DNA from: WHSW01 sp963740055
Lineage (GTDB): Bacteria; Actinomycetota; Thermoleophilia; Solirubrobacterales; 70-9
Direction: 5' to 3'
Length of the DNA stretch: 64,000 bases
Assembly (NCBI GenBank): GCA_963740055.1
Contig: CAVUCL010000004.1
Location: 310,001-374,000 of the forward strand
The notes beneath the pieces are model-generated. The model did not search any database, was not told the origin of the DNA, and worked only from the letters and a program-made list of their open reading frames with translations. The position numbers and the translations under genes were made by a program. Shown piece by piece: positions 7,603-16,292 of the stretch (position 1 is the stretch's first letter; each line of letters starts with the position of its first letter).

Positions 7603-8634
7603 TCAGCGCAGCTTGACCGCCTGCCCGGAGCGGTCGCGAAAGGCGCGCACCAGCGCCCACAGGGCGACCCCGAAGGCGACCGCCCCGGCGATCCCAGCCA
7701 CCACCGGCGAGAGATCGGCGAGGTAGTACGCGGCCAGCATCGAGGCGACGCCCGCGACCGCGGCGAGCAGGGTCGAGTGCGAGCGATAGCCGGCGAAGTG
7801 CTCGCGGACCGAGAGCTCGAGCCCGGCGAGCGACGCGATCGCGAGCCCGGTCGCGAACAGCTCCGTCCCGCGCGCACCCTCGACGAAGAAGAAGCCGACC
7901 ACGAACAGGACCAGCCCGACGAGGACCGCGAGCTCGACCAGCGGAAAGCTCCCCCAGGGCGCCGGCGGACGCTCGTCGGCGATCTCGCGGCGCGGCTTCA
8001 CCGCGGCGCGCTTCGCCGGCGTCGCCGCCGGGGCGGGCGTCGCCGCGGGGCGGCGCGGGCGGGGCTTACGGCGCTTGCGAGCCACGGGCGTCGATCTGGA
8101 GCTGAGCCTGGCCGCGATGGCCGGGGGCCGCAGCCCCTCGGCTAACGGACAACCGGAGGAGAGCCTGATCCGCCACCAGCCGAACAGCATCCCGAGGATG
8201 CCCCAGCGCGGCCGCGAGTGCCAGTGCCGACAGCCGCGCTCGCCGATGTCCTCGTTCGAGACGATCACCCAGCGGTGATCCTCGGGCGCGACGATCATCC
8301 GCTCGAGCAGTCCGCGCTTCGCCTCCTCGGCGTCCGCGCGCTGGGCGAGCTCGGCCTGCGCGTCGCGCAGTCGCAGCGAGAGCGAGTCGCGAATCCGCTC
8401 GAGCTCGCCGGTGGAGAGGATCCGCGGGCCGCCGACGGCGCCGATGCCCCAGTCGATCCCGTGGCGCGGGAACGCGGATCCGAACAGCTCGCCGAGGCGG
8501 CGCTCGAGCCGGCCGATCTGCCGGCGCAGGTCGCGGCGCGCGAGCCGCTCGTCGACCTCGATCGCGGGCGAACGCGGGGCAGGTGCCGGGTTCGGTGTGT
8601 CCGGGATCCGGGTCCGCTGGAGCGTTGTCGGCAC
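7603..8634 (-). CDS. membrane protein with conserved N-terminal domain, unknown
   Basis: A 343-residue protein with no family I can name. The N-terminal half is soluble: a helical, charged stretch (RRDLRRQIGRLERRLGELF, LRLRDAQAELAQR, possible coiled coil) and a compact section with SNEDIGERGCRHWHSRPRWG and WWRIRLSSGCPLAEG. A basic, proline/alanine-rich linker (RKRRKPRPRRPAATPAP) leads to four hydrophobic segments between about residues 230 and 330. This suggests a membrane anchor with a cytoplasmic domain. Start GTG 8634 has GAGAGGAG upstream, and a TAGACT box lies further up. The pattern of conserved-looking W, H and C residues is the main handle for a database search. Confidence 0.65.
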   Translation of the reverse strand: MPTTLQRTRIPDTPNPAPAPRSPAIEVDERLARRDLRRQIGRLERRLGELFGSAFPRHGIDWGIGAVGGPRILSTGELERIRDSLSLRLRDAQAELAQRADAEEAKRGLLERMIVAPEDHRWVIVSNEDIGERGCRHWHSRPRWGILGMLFGWWRIRLSSGCPLAEGLRPPAIAARLSSRSTPVARKRRKPRPRRPAATPAPAATPAKRAAVKPRREIADERPPAPWGSFPLVELAVLVGLVLFVVGFFFVEGARGTELFATGLAIASLAGLELSVREHFAGYRSHSTLLAAVAGVASMLAAYYLADLSPVVAGIAGAVAFGVALWALVRAFRDRSGQAVKLR

Positions 8635-8678
8635 GCGGGCTCCTCTCTGCCCCTTCTGCTTCGCTGCTTCGCGTAAGT

Positions 8679-9326
8679 CTAAAGGCCCTCGGGGTCGAGG
8701 ATGCCGGTCGCGAGCCAGAGCGCCTCCTCGACCGCGATCTCGGGGACCCCGGCGACCTGGACCGCGACCAGCAGCGTGCGCGCGGTCCGCCGGCCGACCT
8801 CACGACCCGAGGCGAGGGCCCCGAACAGCAGGCTCAGCGGGCGCTCGTCGTCGGCGATTACCAGCGTCCCGTCCGGCAGCGCGCCGGCACGGCCCTCGAG
8901 CACCTCGCCGGCGAGGCTGGGCCTGATCTGGGGCGCGCCGGTCACGCGGTCGGCGTCGAACGCCGACAGCGCCACGCCCGATTCGGCGATCGCGATCGTG
9001 AGCGCGTCCTCGACCATCCCGGTGCTGCGAAAGCCGCCCTGGCGCATGCGCTCTAGCACCACCGCCTCGACCGGGGTCCGCTGCTGGTCGGGATCGAGGC
9101 CGATGTGGCGGTAGAAGACCCGGTATGCCCAGGGGATCGGCTGCTGGCGCAGGTTGATCGCCTGGGCGCCCGAGAACCGGTTCGAGAGCGCGGCGAGACG
9201 CTGGCGAAGCTCCCGGGGCGAGCGACCGGAGCCGCGGGCGACGGTGACGTGGCGCAGACCGAGGCCCGGGAACTCCTCGGCGACCGCGGCGTCGATCCGC
9301 CCGCGCACGAGGGCCGGCTCGCTCAC
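8679..9326 (-). CDS. B3/B4 tRNA-binding domain protein
   Basis: A 215-residue stand-alone B3/B4 domain (as in the phenylalanyl-tRNA synthetase beta subunit; COG3382 type). In the synthetase this domain contributes to editing; free-standing versions are thought to be trans-editing or amino-acid-related enzymes, but the substrate here is unknown. Typical features are NRFSGAQAINLRQQPIPWAYR, FYRHIGLDPDQQRTPVEAVVLERM and a C-terminal ARTLLVAVQVAGVPEIAVEEAL. GTG 9326 overlaps the TGA of the upstream thioredoxin-like gene (GTGA), so it is the last gene of a leftward operon that starts with the YrbE permeases. Confidence 0.75.
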   Translation of the reverse strand: MSEPALVRGRIDAAVAEEFPGLGLRHVTVARGSGRSPRELRQRLAALSNRFSGAQAINLRQQPIPWAYRVFYRHIGLDPDQQRTPVEAVVLERMRQGGFRSTGMVEDALTIAIAESGVALSAFDADRVTGAPQIRPSLAGEVLEGRAGALPDGTLVIADDERPLSLLFGALASGREVGRRTARTLLVAVQVAGVPEIAVEEALWLATGILDPEGL

Positions 9327-10042
9327 CGCGACGTCTCCGCACGCCGTCGCGACTCGGCGAGCAGGCGGTCGATCGCGGCGGCGAGCCGCCCGTCGGCGAG
9401 CTCGTCGCTGCCGATTCGCGCCTCGCTCAGGAGGCCGCCCGGGAGCACCATCGCGACCGTCGGGCAGAGCCCGACCCGGTAGAGGTTCGAGACCGCGCCG
9501 TCGCGATCCCAGCCGATCGGGATCCGAAAGCCGCGCTGCTCGGCGATCGCGATCAACTCCTCGCGCTCGCCGCGAACCGCGATCGAGAGGAAGTTGACCC
9601 GGCCGCGGTACTCGCGCGCGGCGGCCTCGACCACGTCCTGGGTCGGCGGGCACTCGGCCGGGGTCGGAAACCAGAACGAGAGCACCAGCGGGCGATCGAA
9701 GTAGTCGCAGACCCGGATCACGTTCGGCAGCCCGACCTGGCAGGCGGCGGCCCGCCGCTCGCCCTCCGGGCACGGGTTCTCGGACGTGGCGCAGTCGTCC
9801 TGGAACACGTTCGCGTCGGCGGCCTCGCCGTCGACGAGCTCGGGGACCGCGAACTCCGGCATCGGGGCGCCGACCTCGGCCTCGTCGGCACCGAGGACGC
9901 CGCCCTCGTTGGTGCTCAGGGTGTTGTAGGCGGCGAAGGCGAAGACGACCAGGAACGCGATCCCGACCATGGTCGGGTAGCGACCCGGCGTGCGACCACC
10001 CTCCGAGCCCTGATCGGCGCCGGATTCTCCAGCCGGCGCCAT
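9323..10042 (-). CDS. membrane-anchored TlpA/thioredoxin-fold protein, CxxC absent
   Basis: A 239-residue protein with one N-terminal membrane helix (TMVGIAFLVVFAFAAYNTL, residues 24-42) and an extracytoplasmic thioredoxin-like domain. LVLSFWFPTPAECPPTQDVV sits where TlpA/ResA proteins have WCxxC: only one cysteine remains, which resembles a peroxiredoxin-type centre. The cis-proline region is VGLCPTVAMVLPGG, with another cysteine. Two more cysteines lie in an insert before strand 1 (FQDDCATSENPCPEG, AACQVG). Thiol oxidase, peroxidase or a structural role are all possible. It sits one base after the MMPL gene's start region in the same operon and is translationally coupled to the B3/B4 gene. 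Confidence 0.7.
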   Translation of the reverse strand: MAPAGESGADQGSEGGRTPGRYPTMVGIAFLVVFAFAAYNTLSTNEGGVLGADEAEVGAPMPEFAVPELVDGEAADANVFQDDCATSENPCPEGERRAAACQVGLPNVIRVCDYFDRPLVLSFWFPTPAECPPTQDVVEAAAREYRGRVNFLSIAVRGEREELIAIAEQRGFRIPIGWDRDGAVSNLYRVGLCPTVAMVLPGGLLSEARIGSDELADGRLAAAIDRLLAESRRRAETSR

Positions 10043-10043
10043 C

Positions 10044-12710
10044 TCAGCGCGTCTCTGCCGCCGAGACGGCGGTCGAGGCGGGTCGCGGGCGGCGGGCGAA
10101 CGTCGACTCCGCCCAGACGAGCGCGGCCGGAAGCACCACCAGCACCCCGAGCAGCGCCACCCCGAGGTCGAGCACGGTGACGATCCCGAAGTCGCGCAGC
10201 ATCCGGATGTCGGTCGCGATCAGCGCCGCGAAGCCGGCGATCGCGGTCACCCCGGAGGCGAGCACCGCGGCCCCGGTGCGCGAGTAGGCGCGCCGCAGCG
10301 CCTCCCCGACGGAGCGCTCGGCAAGGCGCTCCTCCTCATATCGGGCCGCGAGCAGGACGCTGAACTCGGTCGCGATCGCGATCACCAGCGCCCCCAGGGT
10401 CGCCGACATCGGGTTCAGCGGGACTCCCGCGATCCAGAGCACGAGCGCCGACCATCCGGTCGCGAGCGCGACCGGGATCAGGGGGACGAGCGCGCGCCGC
10501 AGCGAGCGGTAGACCGCGAGCAGCGCCAGCGCGACGGCGGCGAGGCCGGCGAAGGTGAGCAGGTAGCGGTTCGAGTCGAGGGCCGAGTTGGCGTCGGCGA
10601 CCAGGACCGGGAGCCCGACGACCTCGGCGCTGACGCCCGGAGGCGGGTCGCTGCCGGTCCCCGGCGGATCGATCTCGGCGCGGATCGAGTCGATCAGCTG
10701 CTTCTGCTCGTCGAAGGGCATCACCTTGATCCCGAACGAGATCACCGCGGTGTCGCCGAGCTCCCCGGTCTCGGGGTCGGTGCTGACGACGGCCTGAGAG
10801 AAGTACGAGGGCAGCAGCGCCAGCAGCCGCTCGACGTTGCGCTGCGACGGAGGCGTGGCGTCCGTAAACAGGTCGGGGAGGGCGATCGACGGGCAGAGCC
10901 GGGTCTCGTCCTCGAGGCAGCGCGACTCGTCGCCGTATCCGGCACCCTCGAGCACCCGCTGCTTGTAGTCGGCCATCCACGCGATCAGCTCGGGATCGGT
11001 GAGGTCGGATGCGCTCACGGTGACGTCGACCTCGCCGGAGACGCCGGTCGCCTCCTGGAGGCGGTCGACGTTCTCGAGCTCGGGCAGGTCCGCGGGGACG
11101 AGCTCGCGGATGTCGGAGATCACCTCGGTACGGGTGCCCGCCGCCCAGCCGGCGACCGCGAGCACGAGCGCGACCGCGAGCAGGCGCCCCGGGGCCGCGA
11201 CCGCCGCCCCGAGCGCCCGGCGCCCGAGCGCGCGCACCCGCGCGCCGACCTCGCGACGAGCGCCGGCGAGCTTCTCCAACGCGTCCCGGCCCGGGCCTGA
11301 GGCGGCGCGTACCGAGCGGCGCCGGACCGCCCCGCCGGACCGCCGGCGCCCGGTCAACGAGAGCGCGGCGAGGCCGGCGGTCAGGGCGAGCCCGAAGGCG
11401 ATTGCGATCCCGGCGACGAGCAGGAGCCCGAAGCCGCGCACCATCGGGATCGGCGAGAGCACGAGGACGAGAAAGCCGACCGCGGTCGCCAGCGCGGCGC
11501 TGGCGATCACCGGACCGCCCCGCGCGGCCGCCTCGACCGCCGCTCGCGGGGGACCCGATCCCGTCTCGAGCGCCTCGTTGAAGCGCGCCTGGAACTGGAT
11601 CGCGTAGTCGACCGCGAGACCGATCAGGATCGGCAGCACCGCGATCGAGGCCATCGTCAGCGAGCCGCCGGCGAGCGCCCAGAGGCCGAACACGAACGCG
11701 GTCACGACGAGCGCGATCGCGAGCGGCAGCAGCCGCAGCGGCGGGGCGAAGATGAGCCCGAGGACAACCGCCATCACGATCACCGCCGCGACGAGCAGGA
11801 CCACGATCTCGGTCGAGAGCTTCTCGGCCAGGCCCTCGACCACCACCGGGACCCCGCTGACGACGTAGGTCGCGTCGCGGATGCGGAAGGTGGGGTCGGC
11901 GACCGCGGCGCGGATCAGGTCGATCGCCTCGCGGCGCTCGGACTCGCTCAGCTCGGGGCGCAGCCGGACCGAGATCAGCGCCGACTCGGCGCTCGGGAAG
12001 AGGTAGGAGAAGCGCGCCTTGGGCTCGCCGGGGGTGCGCGAGTCGAAGACGACGCTGCTGACGAAGTTCGGGTCGCTGATCCGCGGGATCCCGGTCTGGC
12101 CGTAGCGGATCGCGAGCTCGCGAAGCTGGGCGTCGAAGGCGGTCAGGACCTCGCGCGACGCCGCCTCCGCGATCACGGCCTGCTCGGCCTCCGAGGCACC
12201 CGCTCGGCGCGCCTGCGCCGCGGCCGCGCGCCCGGCGGCGCGCGCCCGGCGCACCGTTGCCTGCGTCTGCTCGCCGAGCAGCCGCTCGGCCTGGGTCGCG
12301 AACTGATTCAGGAAGGTCGCCGGGCCGTAGACGACCCGGGCCGGCTTCGCCTCGGCGAGGTCCGCGCACGGCGCCGGCGCGGGCTCGTCGGGGAACACCC
12401 GGCCCTCGGGAGCGTTGCCTGAGAGGCAGGCCTCGAGCGCCAGCAGCGTTCCGAGGTCGGAGGTGAGCGTGAGCTGCTCGAGGTCGCCCTCGACGAGGAC
12501 GACGACCGCGTCGTCGCCGAACTCGTCCTTGAACTCCTCGGTGCCGACGAAGGCCGGCGAGTCGCGATCGACGAGCTGGTCGGTGCCTGCGTCGGTCTCG
12601 AGCCCGAGCGCCGCGATCGCGGCGACGACCGCGACCATCGCGGTCGCGGCGAGCACGGGAACCGGCCGCTCGACGCACCAGGCCGCGACCCGTGCGAGCA
12701 GATCCCTCAT
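10044..12710 (-). CDS. MMPL/RND-superfamily lipid transporter
   Basis: A large integral membrane transporter of the MMPL/HAE3 branch of the RND superfamily, 888 residues. The layout is the usual duplicated one: a helix at 15-40, a long extracytoplasmic loop (about 45-295), five helices (about 300-450) with SIAVLPILIGLAVDYAIQFQARF, then the same again: a helix near 510, a loop (about 530-710) and five helices (720-865) with GALVIAIATEFSVLLAARYEEE. Members move lipids or hydrophobic molecules using the proton gradient. The upstream YrbE and Mkl-type genes belong to a lipid importer class, so lipid trafficking across the envelope is the likely shared theme. The substrate is unknown. Confidence 0.85.
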   Translation of the reverse strand: MRDLLARVAAWCVERPVPVLAATAMVAVVAAIAALGLETDAGTDQLVDRDSPAFVGTEEFKDEFGDDAVVVLVEGDLEQLTLTSDLGTLLALEACLSGNAPEGRVFPDEPAPAPCADLAEAKPARVVYGPATFLNQFATQAERLLGEQTQATVRRARAAGRAAAAQARRAGASEAEQAVIAEAASREVLTAFDAQLRELAIRYGQTGIPRISDPNFVSSVVFDSRTPGEPKARFSYLFPSAESALISVRLRPELSESERREAIDLIRAAVADPTFRIRDATYVVSGVPVVVEGLAEKLSTEIVVLLVAAVIVMAVVLGLIFAPPLRLLPLAIALVVTAFVFGLWALAGGSLTMASIAVLPILIGLAVDYAIQFQARFNEALETGSGPPRAAVEAAARGGPVIASAALATAVGFLVLVLSPIPMVRGFGLLLVAGIAIAFGLALTAGLAALSLTGRRRSGGAVRRRSVRAASGPGRDALEKLAGARREVGARVRALGRRALGAAVAAPGRLLAVALVLAVAGWAAGTRTEVISDIRELVPADLPELENVDRLQEATGVSGEVDVTVSASDLTDPELIAWMADYKQRVLEGAGYGDESRCLEDETRLCPSIALPDLFTDATPPSQRNVERLLALLPSYFSQAVVSTDPETGELGDTAVISFGIKVMPFDEQKQLIDSIRAEIDPPGTGSDPPPGVSAEVVGLPVLVADANSALDSNRYLLTFAGLAAVALALLAVYRSLRRALVPLIPVALATGWSALVLWIAGVPLNPMSATLGALVIAIATEFSVLLAARYEEERLAERSVGEALRRAYSRTGAAVLASGVTAIAGFAALIATDIRMLRDFGIVTVLDLGVALLGVLVVLPAALVWAESTFARRPRPASTAVSAAETR

Positions 12711-12743
12711 CCCATCAGCCTACGAGGAGGCGCCGGCGGCGCC

Positions 12744-13769
12744 TCAATCCATCGCCAGCGGGCCCTCGGTCTGCGCGTTCAGGAACTGCGAGACGAATTC
12801 GTTGTCCGAGTTGAACAGCTCCTCGGAGGGGCCCGACTCGACGATCCGCCCCTTCCAGAGCACGGCGATGAAGTCGGCGATCCGCCGCGCCGTCCCGAGG
12901 TCGTGGCTGATCACCAGGTAGCAGCCGCCGTTCTCCTCGTGGATCTCGCGGATCAGCTCGCAGAGCAGCGCCGTGCGGACCGGGTCAAGCCCGGAGTCGG
13001 GCTCGTCGAACATGACGATCGCCGGGTCGAGGACCAGCGCCCGGGCGAAGCCGGCGCGCTTGCGCATCCCGCCGGAGAGCTCGTTCGGCATCTTGTCGGT
13101 CGCCTCGGCGAGGCCGACCTCCTGCAGACGCCGGTTGACGATCTCGCCGATCTCCTCCTCGCCCTTGTCGGTGTGCTGGCGCAGCGGGAAGGCGGTGTTG
13201 TCGAACACGTTCATCGAGCCGAACAGCGCCCCGTCCTGGAACAGCAGCCCGAACTTCTTCCGCATCTCGAACAGCTCGTCGTCGCTCATGCTCGGCACCG
13301 ACTCGCCGTGCACGAGCAGGTCGCCCGTGTCGGGATACAGGAGTCCGACGATGTGCTTGATCAGCACGCTCTTGCCGGTTCCCGACGGCCCGAGGACCAT
13401 CGAGATCTGGTCGTCGGGGAGCCCGAGGTTGAGGCCGTTGAGGATCCGCGTGCGCCCGAACTGCTTGACCACGTCGATGACCTCGATCGCGTCCTCGCCG
13501 CCGTGGTCGCGCTTCTCGCCCGTGTGCCAGCGGTAGGGATTTGACTCCTTGCTCGCCACGCCGGGGATCGTGTAGTCCTTGTGCAGGTCGCCGAGCTCGG
13601 GGGCCGGCTCCTCGTAGGAGCCCTCGTCCTCGCCGCGGCTGCCCGCCTCGTCGGCGAAGCGCCCGTACTCGTCCTCCTGGTCGTGGGCGAGCTGGCGGTC
13701 GGCCGGCTGCTCCTCGGCGATCTCCTCGTCGTCGCCGGGCTCGTTCGGATCGTTGCGGTACTCGGTCAA
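12744..13769 (-). CDS. MlaF/Mkl-type ABC ATPase with acidic N-terminal extension
   Basis: ATPase of a YrbE-type (MCE-associated) lipid transporter, 341 residues. Walker A is GPSGTGKS near residue 130, the signature is LSGGMRKR, Walker B is IVMFDEPDSGLDP, and the switch histidine is in VISHD. The first ~85 residues are highly acidic and presumably disordered, longer than in MlaF of proteobacteria. Translation starts at TTG 13769, supported by GGAGGAG 9 bases upstream; no ATG or GTG in frame fits. It follows the two permease genes by 28 bases. No MCE-domain substrate-binding gene is next to it. Confidence 0.85.
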   Translation of the reverse strand: MTEYRNDPNEPGDDEEIAEEQPADRQLAHDQEDEYGRFADEAGSRGEDEGSYEEPAPELGDLHKDYTIPGVASKESNPYRWHTGEKRDHGGEDAIEVIDVVKQFGRTRILNGLNLGLPDDQISMVLGPSGTGKSVLIKHIVGLLYPDTGDLLVHGESVPSMSDDELFEMRKKFGLLFQDGALFGSMNVFDNTAFPLRQHTDKGEEEIGEIVNRRLQEVGLAEATDKMPNELSGGMRKRAGFARALVLDPAIVMFDEPDSGLDPVRTALLCELIREIHEENGGCYLVISHDLGTARRIADFIAVLWKGRIVESGPSEELFNSDNEFVSQFLNAQTEGPLAMD

Positions 13770-13797
13770 GTCTGCGTACTCCTCCCTCTGCTTTCGG

Positions 13798-14595
13798 TCA
13801 GCCGCCTATCGGCGCCCTCGGGTTCGCGCCCCAGAACACCAGCGTGCCGATCATCCCGATGATGTGGACCAAGACGATGTTGAGCACCATCGACTTCGCG
13901 GTCGCGGTGCCGACCCCGACCGGTCCGCCGGAGGCGGTGTAGCCGTAGTAGCAGCCGACGAGCACGATCGCCGTCGCCATGAACATCGCCTTGATCAGGC
14001 TGAATATGAGGTCGGGTGGGTTCTGGAACATCCAGAAGATCAGGAAGTACCCGCCCGAGGAGACGTCGCCGATCTGCTCGACCACCGCCAGGTAGGAGGC
14101 GAGGTAGCCGACCCCGATCGCGGCCAGGTACATGAACGGAAGCGTCATCCAGGCGCCCAGCAGCCGGGTGCCGCAGAGAAAGATCATCGGGTTCACGCCC
14201 ATCACCTCGAGCGCGTCGATCTCGTCGGAGATCCGCATCGCGCCGAGCTCGGCGACGATCCCGGTGCCGACCTTGGCCGCCATCATGTAGCCGAACGCGT
14301 ACGGGATCACCTCGCGCAGGTCGCACCAGGCGGCGAAGACGCCGGCGTAGGCGGGCGCCCCGAGCGAGCGGTTGAAGTAGGCGCCCTCGATCCCGCAGGT
14401 GAGCCCGGAGATGAACACCAGGCCCCAGATCACGATCGTCGAGCCGAGGATCAGGATCCCGGCCTGGCGCAGCGCCTCGCCGAAGAACTTCATCACCCGC
14501 CCGGTGTAGACGATGCCCAGCACCCGCCCGCTGAAGCGGGCGATGTCGCCGAGGGAGGCGAGCCAGTCGCGCGGTACGGTCAGCCAGCCGGGCAT
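13798..14595 (-). CDS. YrbE/MlaE-family ABC permease (second of pair)
   Basis: Membrane subunit of an MCE-associated lipid ABC transporter, 265 residues. It has about five membrane helices and the MlaE-family signature GTGIVAELGAMRISDEIDALEVMGVNP, which forms the coupling helix facing the ATPase. The partner permease lies 7 bases upstream and the ATPase 28 bases downstream, so the three form one operon. In Mycobacterium the equivalent YrbEA/YrbEB pair works with six Mce proteins; none is present in this window, although they could be encoded elsewhere. Confidence 0.85.
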   Translation of the reverse strand: MPGWLTVPRDWLASLGDIARFSGRVLGIVYTGRVMKFFGEALRQAGILILGSTIVIWGLVFISGLTCGIEGAYFNRSLGAPAYAGVFAAWCDLREVIPYAFGYMMAAKVGTGIVAELGAMRISDEIDALEVMGVNPMIFLCGTRLLGAWMTLPFMYLAAIGVGYLASYLAVVEQIGDVSSGGYFLIFWMFQNPPDLIFSLIKAMFMATAIVLVGCYYGYTASGGPVGVGTATAKSMVLNIVLVHIIGMIGTLVFWGANPRAPIGG

Positions 14596-14602
14596 GCGCG
14601 CC

Positions 14603-15409
14603 TCACTTCGGGATCGAGAGCTCGGGGTGGGTGGCGAGCAGGGTTTGGGTGAAGACGTAGTTGAACGCGAACACCCCTAGGAACGCGATCACGACCGCCT
14701 CGTTGACCGCGCGGCCGACCCCCTCGGCGCCTCCGGACGCATTCATCCCCTTGTAACAGCAGACGATCGCGATGATCGCCCCGAACAGGGTCGTCTTCAG
14801 GATCGACCCCCATAGCTCGGTCACCGAGGCGTTGCTGAACAGCGTGGCGAAGAAGCCGCCGAGCGGCTGGTGGTAGGCGATCTCGGCGAAGATCCCGCCG
14901 CTGATCCCGAACAGGAGCGCGTAGATGTCGAGCAGGCCGGTGATCAGCATCAGCGCGAGGAAGCGGGGCACGACCAGGTTCTTGATCGGGTCGACGCCGA
15001 GCACCTGGAGCGCGTCGAGCTCCTCGCGGATCTTGCGTGCGCCGAGGTCGGCGGTGATCGCGGTGCCGGCAACCCCGGCGACGACGACCGCGGTGACGAA
15101 GGGCGCGAACTCGCGCACCGAGGCGAGGATGAAGAAGCCGCCGAGCCGGTCGAGGGCCCCGAACAGCGAGGCGAAGTTCGCCGCCTGCAGCCCGGGAGCG
15201 CCGAAGCCGAAGGCGACGGTCGAGATCAGGAGCGGGAACCAGCAGAGCTGAAGCGCGAACAGGAACTGGGAGACGAACTCGCCCCCGTAGGGGTAGGGCG
15301 GCCTGACCGTGGACGTGATCGTCTTGCCGGTCAGGATCATCATGTTCCCGACCTGCTCGAACAGGGATTTCGCGGGCAGGAATGCCCTGTCAGCTACTGA
15401 TCTGACCAT
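14603..15409 (-). CDS. YrbE/MlaE-family ABC permease (first of pair)
   Basis: First gene of the leftward lipid-transport operon, 268 residues. The MlaE signature is present as GTAITADLGARKIREELDALQVLGVDP, followed by helices with LALMLITGLLDIYALLFGI. ATG 15409 is set by GGAGGAGAGA directly upstream; longer readings run into the divergent gene's promoter. The two permeases differ enough to act as a heterodimer, as YrbE4A and YrbE4B do. A TACTCT box about 45 bases upstream is the likely promoter. Confidence 0.85.
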   Translation of the reverse strand: MVRSVADRAFLPAKSLFEQVGNMMILTGKTITSTVRPPYPYGGEFVSQFLFALQLCWFPLLISTVAFGFGAPGLQAANFASLFGALDRLGGFFILASVREFAPFVTAVVVAGVAGTAITADLGARKIREELDALQVLGVDPIKNLVVPRFLALMLITGLLDIYALLFGISGGIFAEIAYHQPLGGFFATLFSNASVTELWGSILKTTLFGAIIAIVCCYKGMNASGGAEGVGRAVNEAVVIAFLGVFAFNYVFTQTLLATHPELSIPK

Positions 15410-15537
15410 TCTCTCCTCCGGCCCTGGCCTGCGCCGGCGCCAGTGGAAAAAGAGAGTATTCGATGGAATCGCCATCCGCCACCCCCAACCGTGCGCCCGG
15501 CGCCCGGGGCGAAGCGCGATGGTATGTTGGCCGCGCC

Positions 15538-16239
15538 TTGGGGGAGGAGATCGCCACAAGCGCAGAGCCGCAGTCGCGGCGCCGAAGCGCGCGGGCGCGG
15601 ATCGGCTCGGTGGCCGTGATCGCTGTCCTCGCAGCTGGCCTCGGCGCCTGCGGCGACGACGCCCCACGCCAGGACGCCGACGAGCCCGAGGGCGAGTTCC
15701 CGGTCGAGATCGGGACGGCGAAGTTCCCGACCGAGCAGCGCCTCGCGGAGACCAGCGACCTGCGGCTCGAGGTCGAGAACACCGGCTCCGAGGATCTGCC
15801 CGAGCTCGCGGTGACGATCTACACCGGCGACGAGCCCGCCGGCGGGTCGTTCTCGGTGCCCTCCGACCAGGAGGGCCTCGCCGATCCAAACCGGCCCGTG
15901 TGGATCCTCGAGAACGGCTACCCGAAGCTGGTCACCGCCGGGGTGAGCTCGAAGGAGCTCGACGCCGAGCCGCCGGGCGGCTCGGCCGCGGCGCAGACGA
16001 ACACCTTCTCGTTCGGGCCGCTTGCCGCCGGCGACAGCCGCGAGATCGACTGGCGGCTGACGCCGGTGCAGCCCGGCACCTACACGGTCCACTACGAGAT
16101 CGCCGCCGGCCTCGACGGAAACGCGAAGGCGGTGACCGAGGACGGCGGCCCGGTCGAGGGCGAGTTCGTGGTCACGATCACCGACAAGCCGCCGCGCGCG
16201 CGCGTCAACGACGCCGGCGACGTCGTGATCGAGAACTAG
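15538..16239 (+). CDS. secreted lipoprotein, Ig-like, unknown
   Basis: A 233-residue lipoprotein. The signal peptide is arginine-rich (QSRRRSARAR), then hydrophobic (GSVAVIAVLAAGLGAC), with the lipid-modified cysteine about residue 40, followed by an acidic linker. The mature part reads as beta-sandwich, with LRLEVENTGSEDLPELAVTI resembling CARDB/DUF11-type repeats, and later FGPLAAGDSREIDWRLTPVQPGTYTV. TTG 15538 is preferred to ATG 15463 because TATGTT ends 9 bases upstream and the longer form would bury the signal peptide. It is divergent from the YrbE operon, so it may be an accessory envelope protein, but nothing proves that. Confidence 0.6.
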   Translation: MGEEIATSAEPQSRRRSARARIGSVAVIAVLAAGLGACGDDAPRQDADEPEGEFPVEIGTAKFPTEQRLAETSDLRLEVENTGSEDLPELAVTIYTGDEPAGGSFSVPSDQEGLADPNRPVWILENGYPKLVTAGVSSKELDAEPPGGSAAAQTNTFSFGPLAAGDSREIDWRLTPVQPGTYTVHYEIAAGLDGNAKAVTEDGGPVEGEFVVTITDKPPRARVNDAGDVVIEN

Positions 16240-16292
16240 TCCGGTCGCCCGAGCCGCGCGAGCCGGAGAGCGGCTTCGCTAGCGTCCCGTCG

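Noticed and set aside
8640..8680. TGCTTCGCTGCTTCGCG before the 7603-8634 gene as a fourth copy of the palindromic element
   Set aside because: It shares only the short GCGAAGC core and lacks the rest of the loop and any paired arms.
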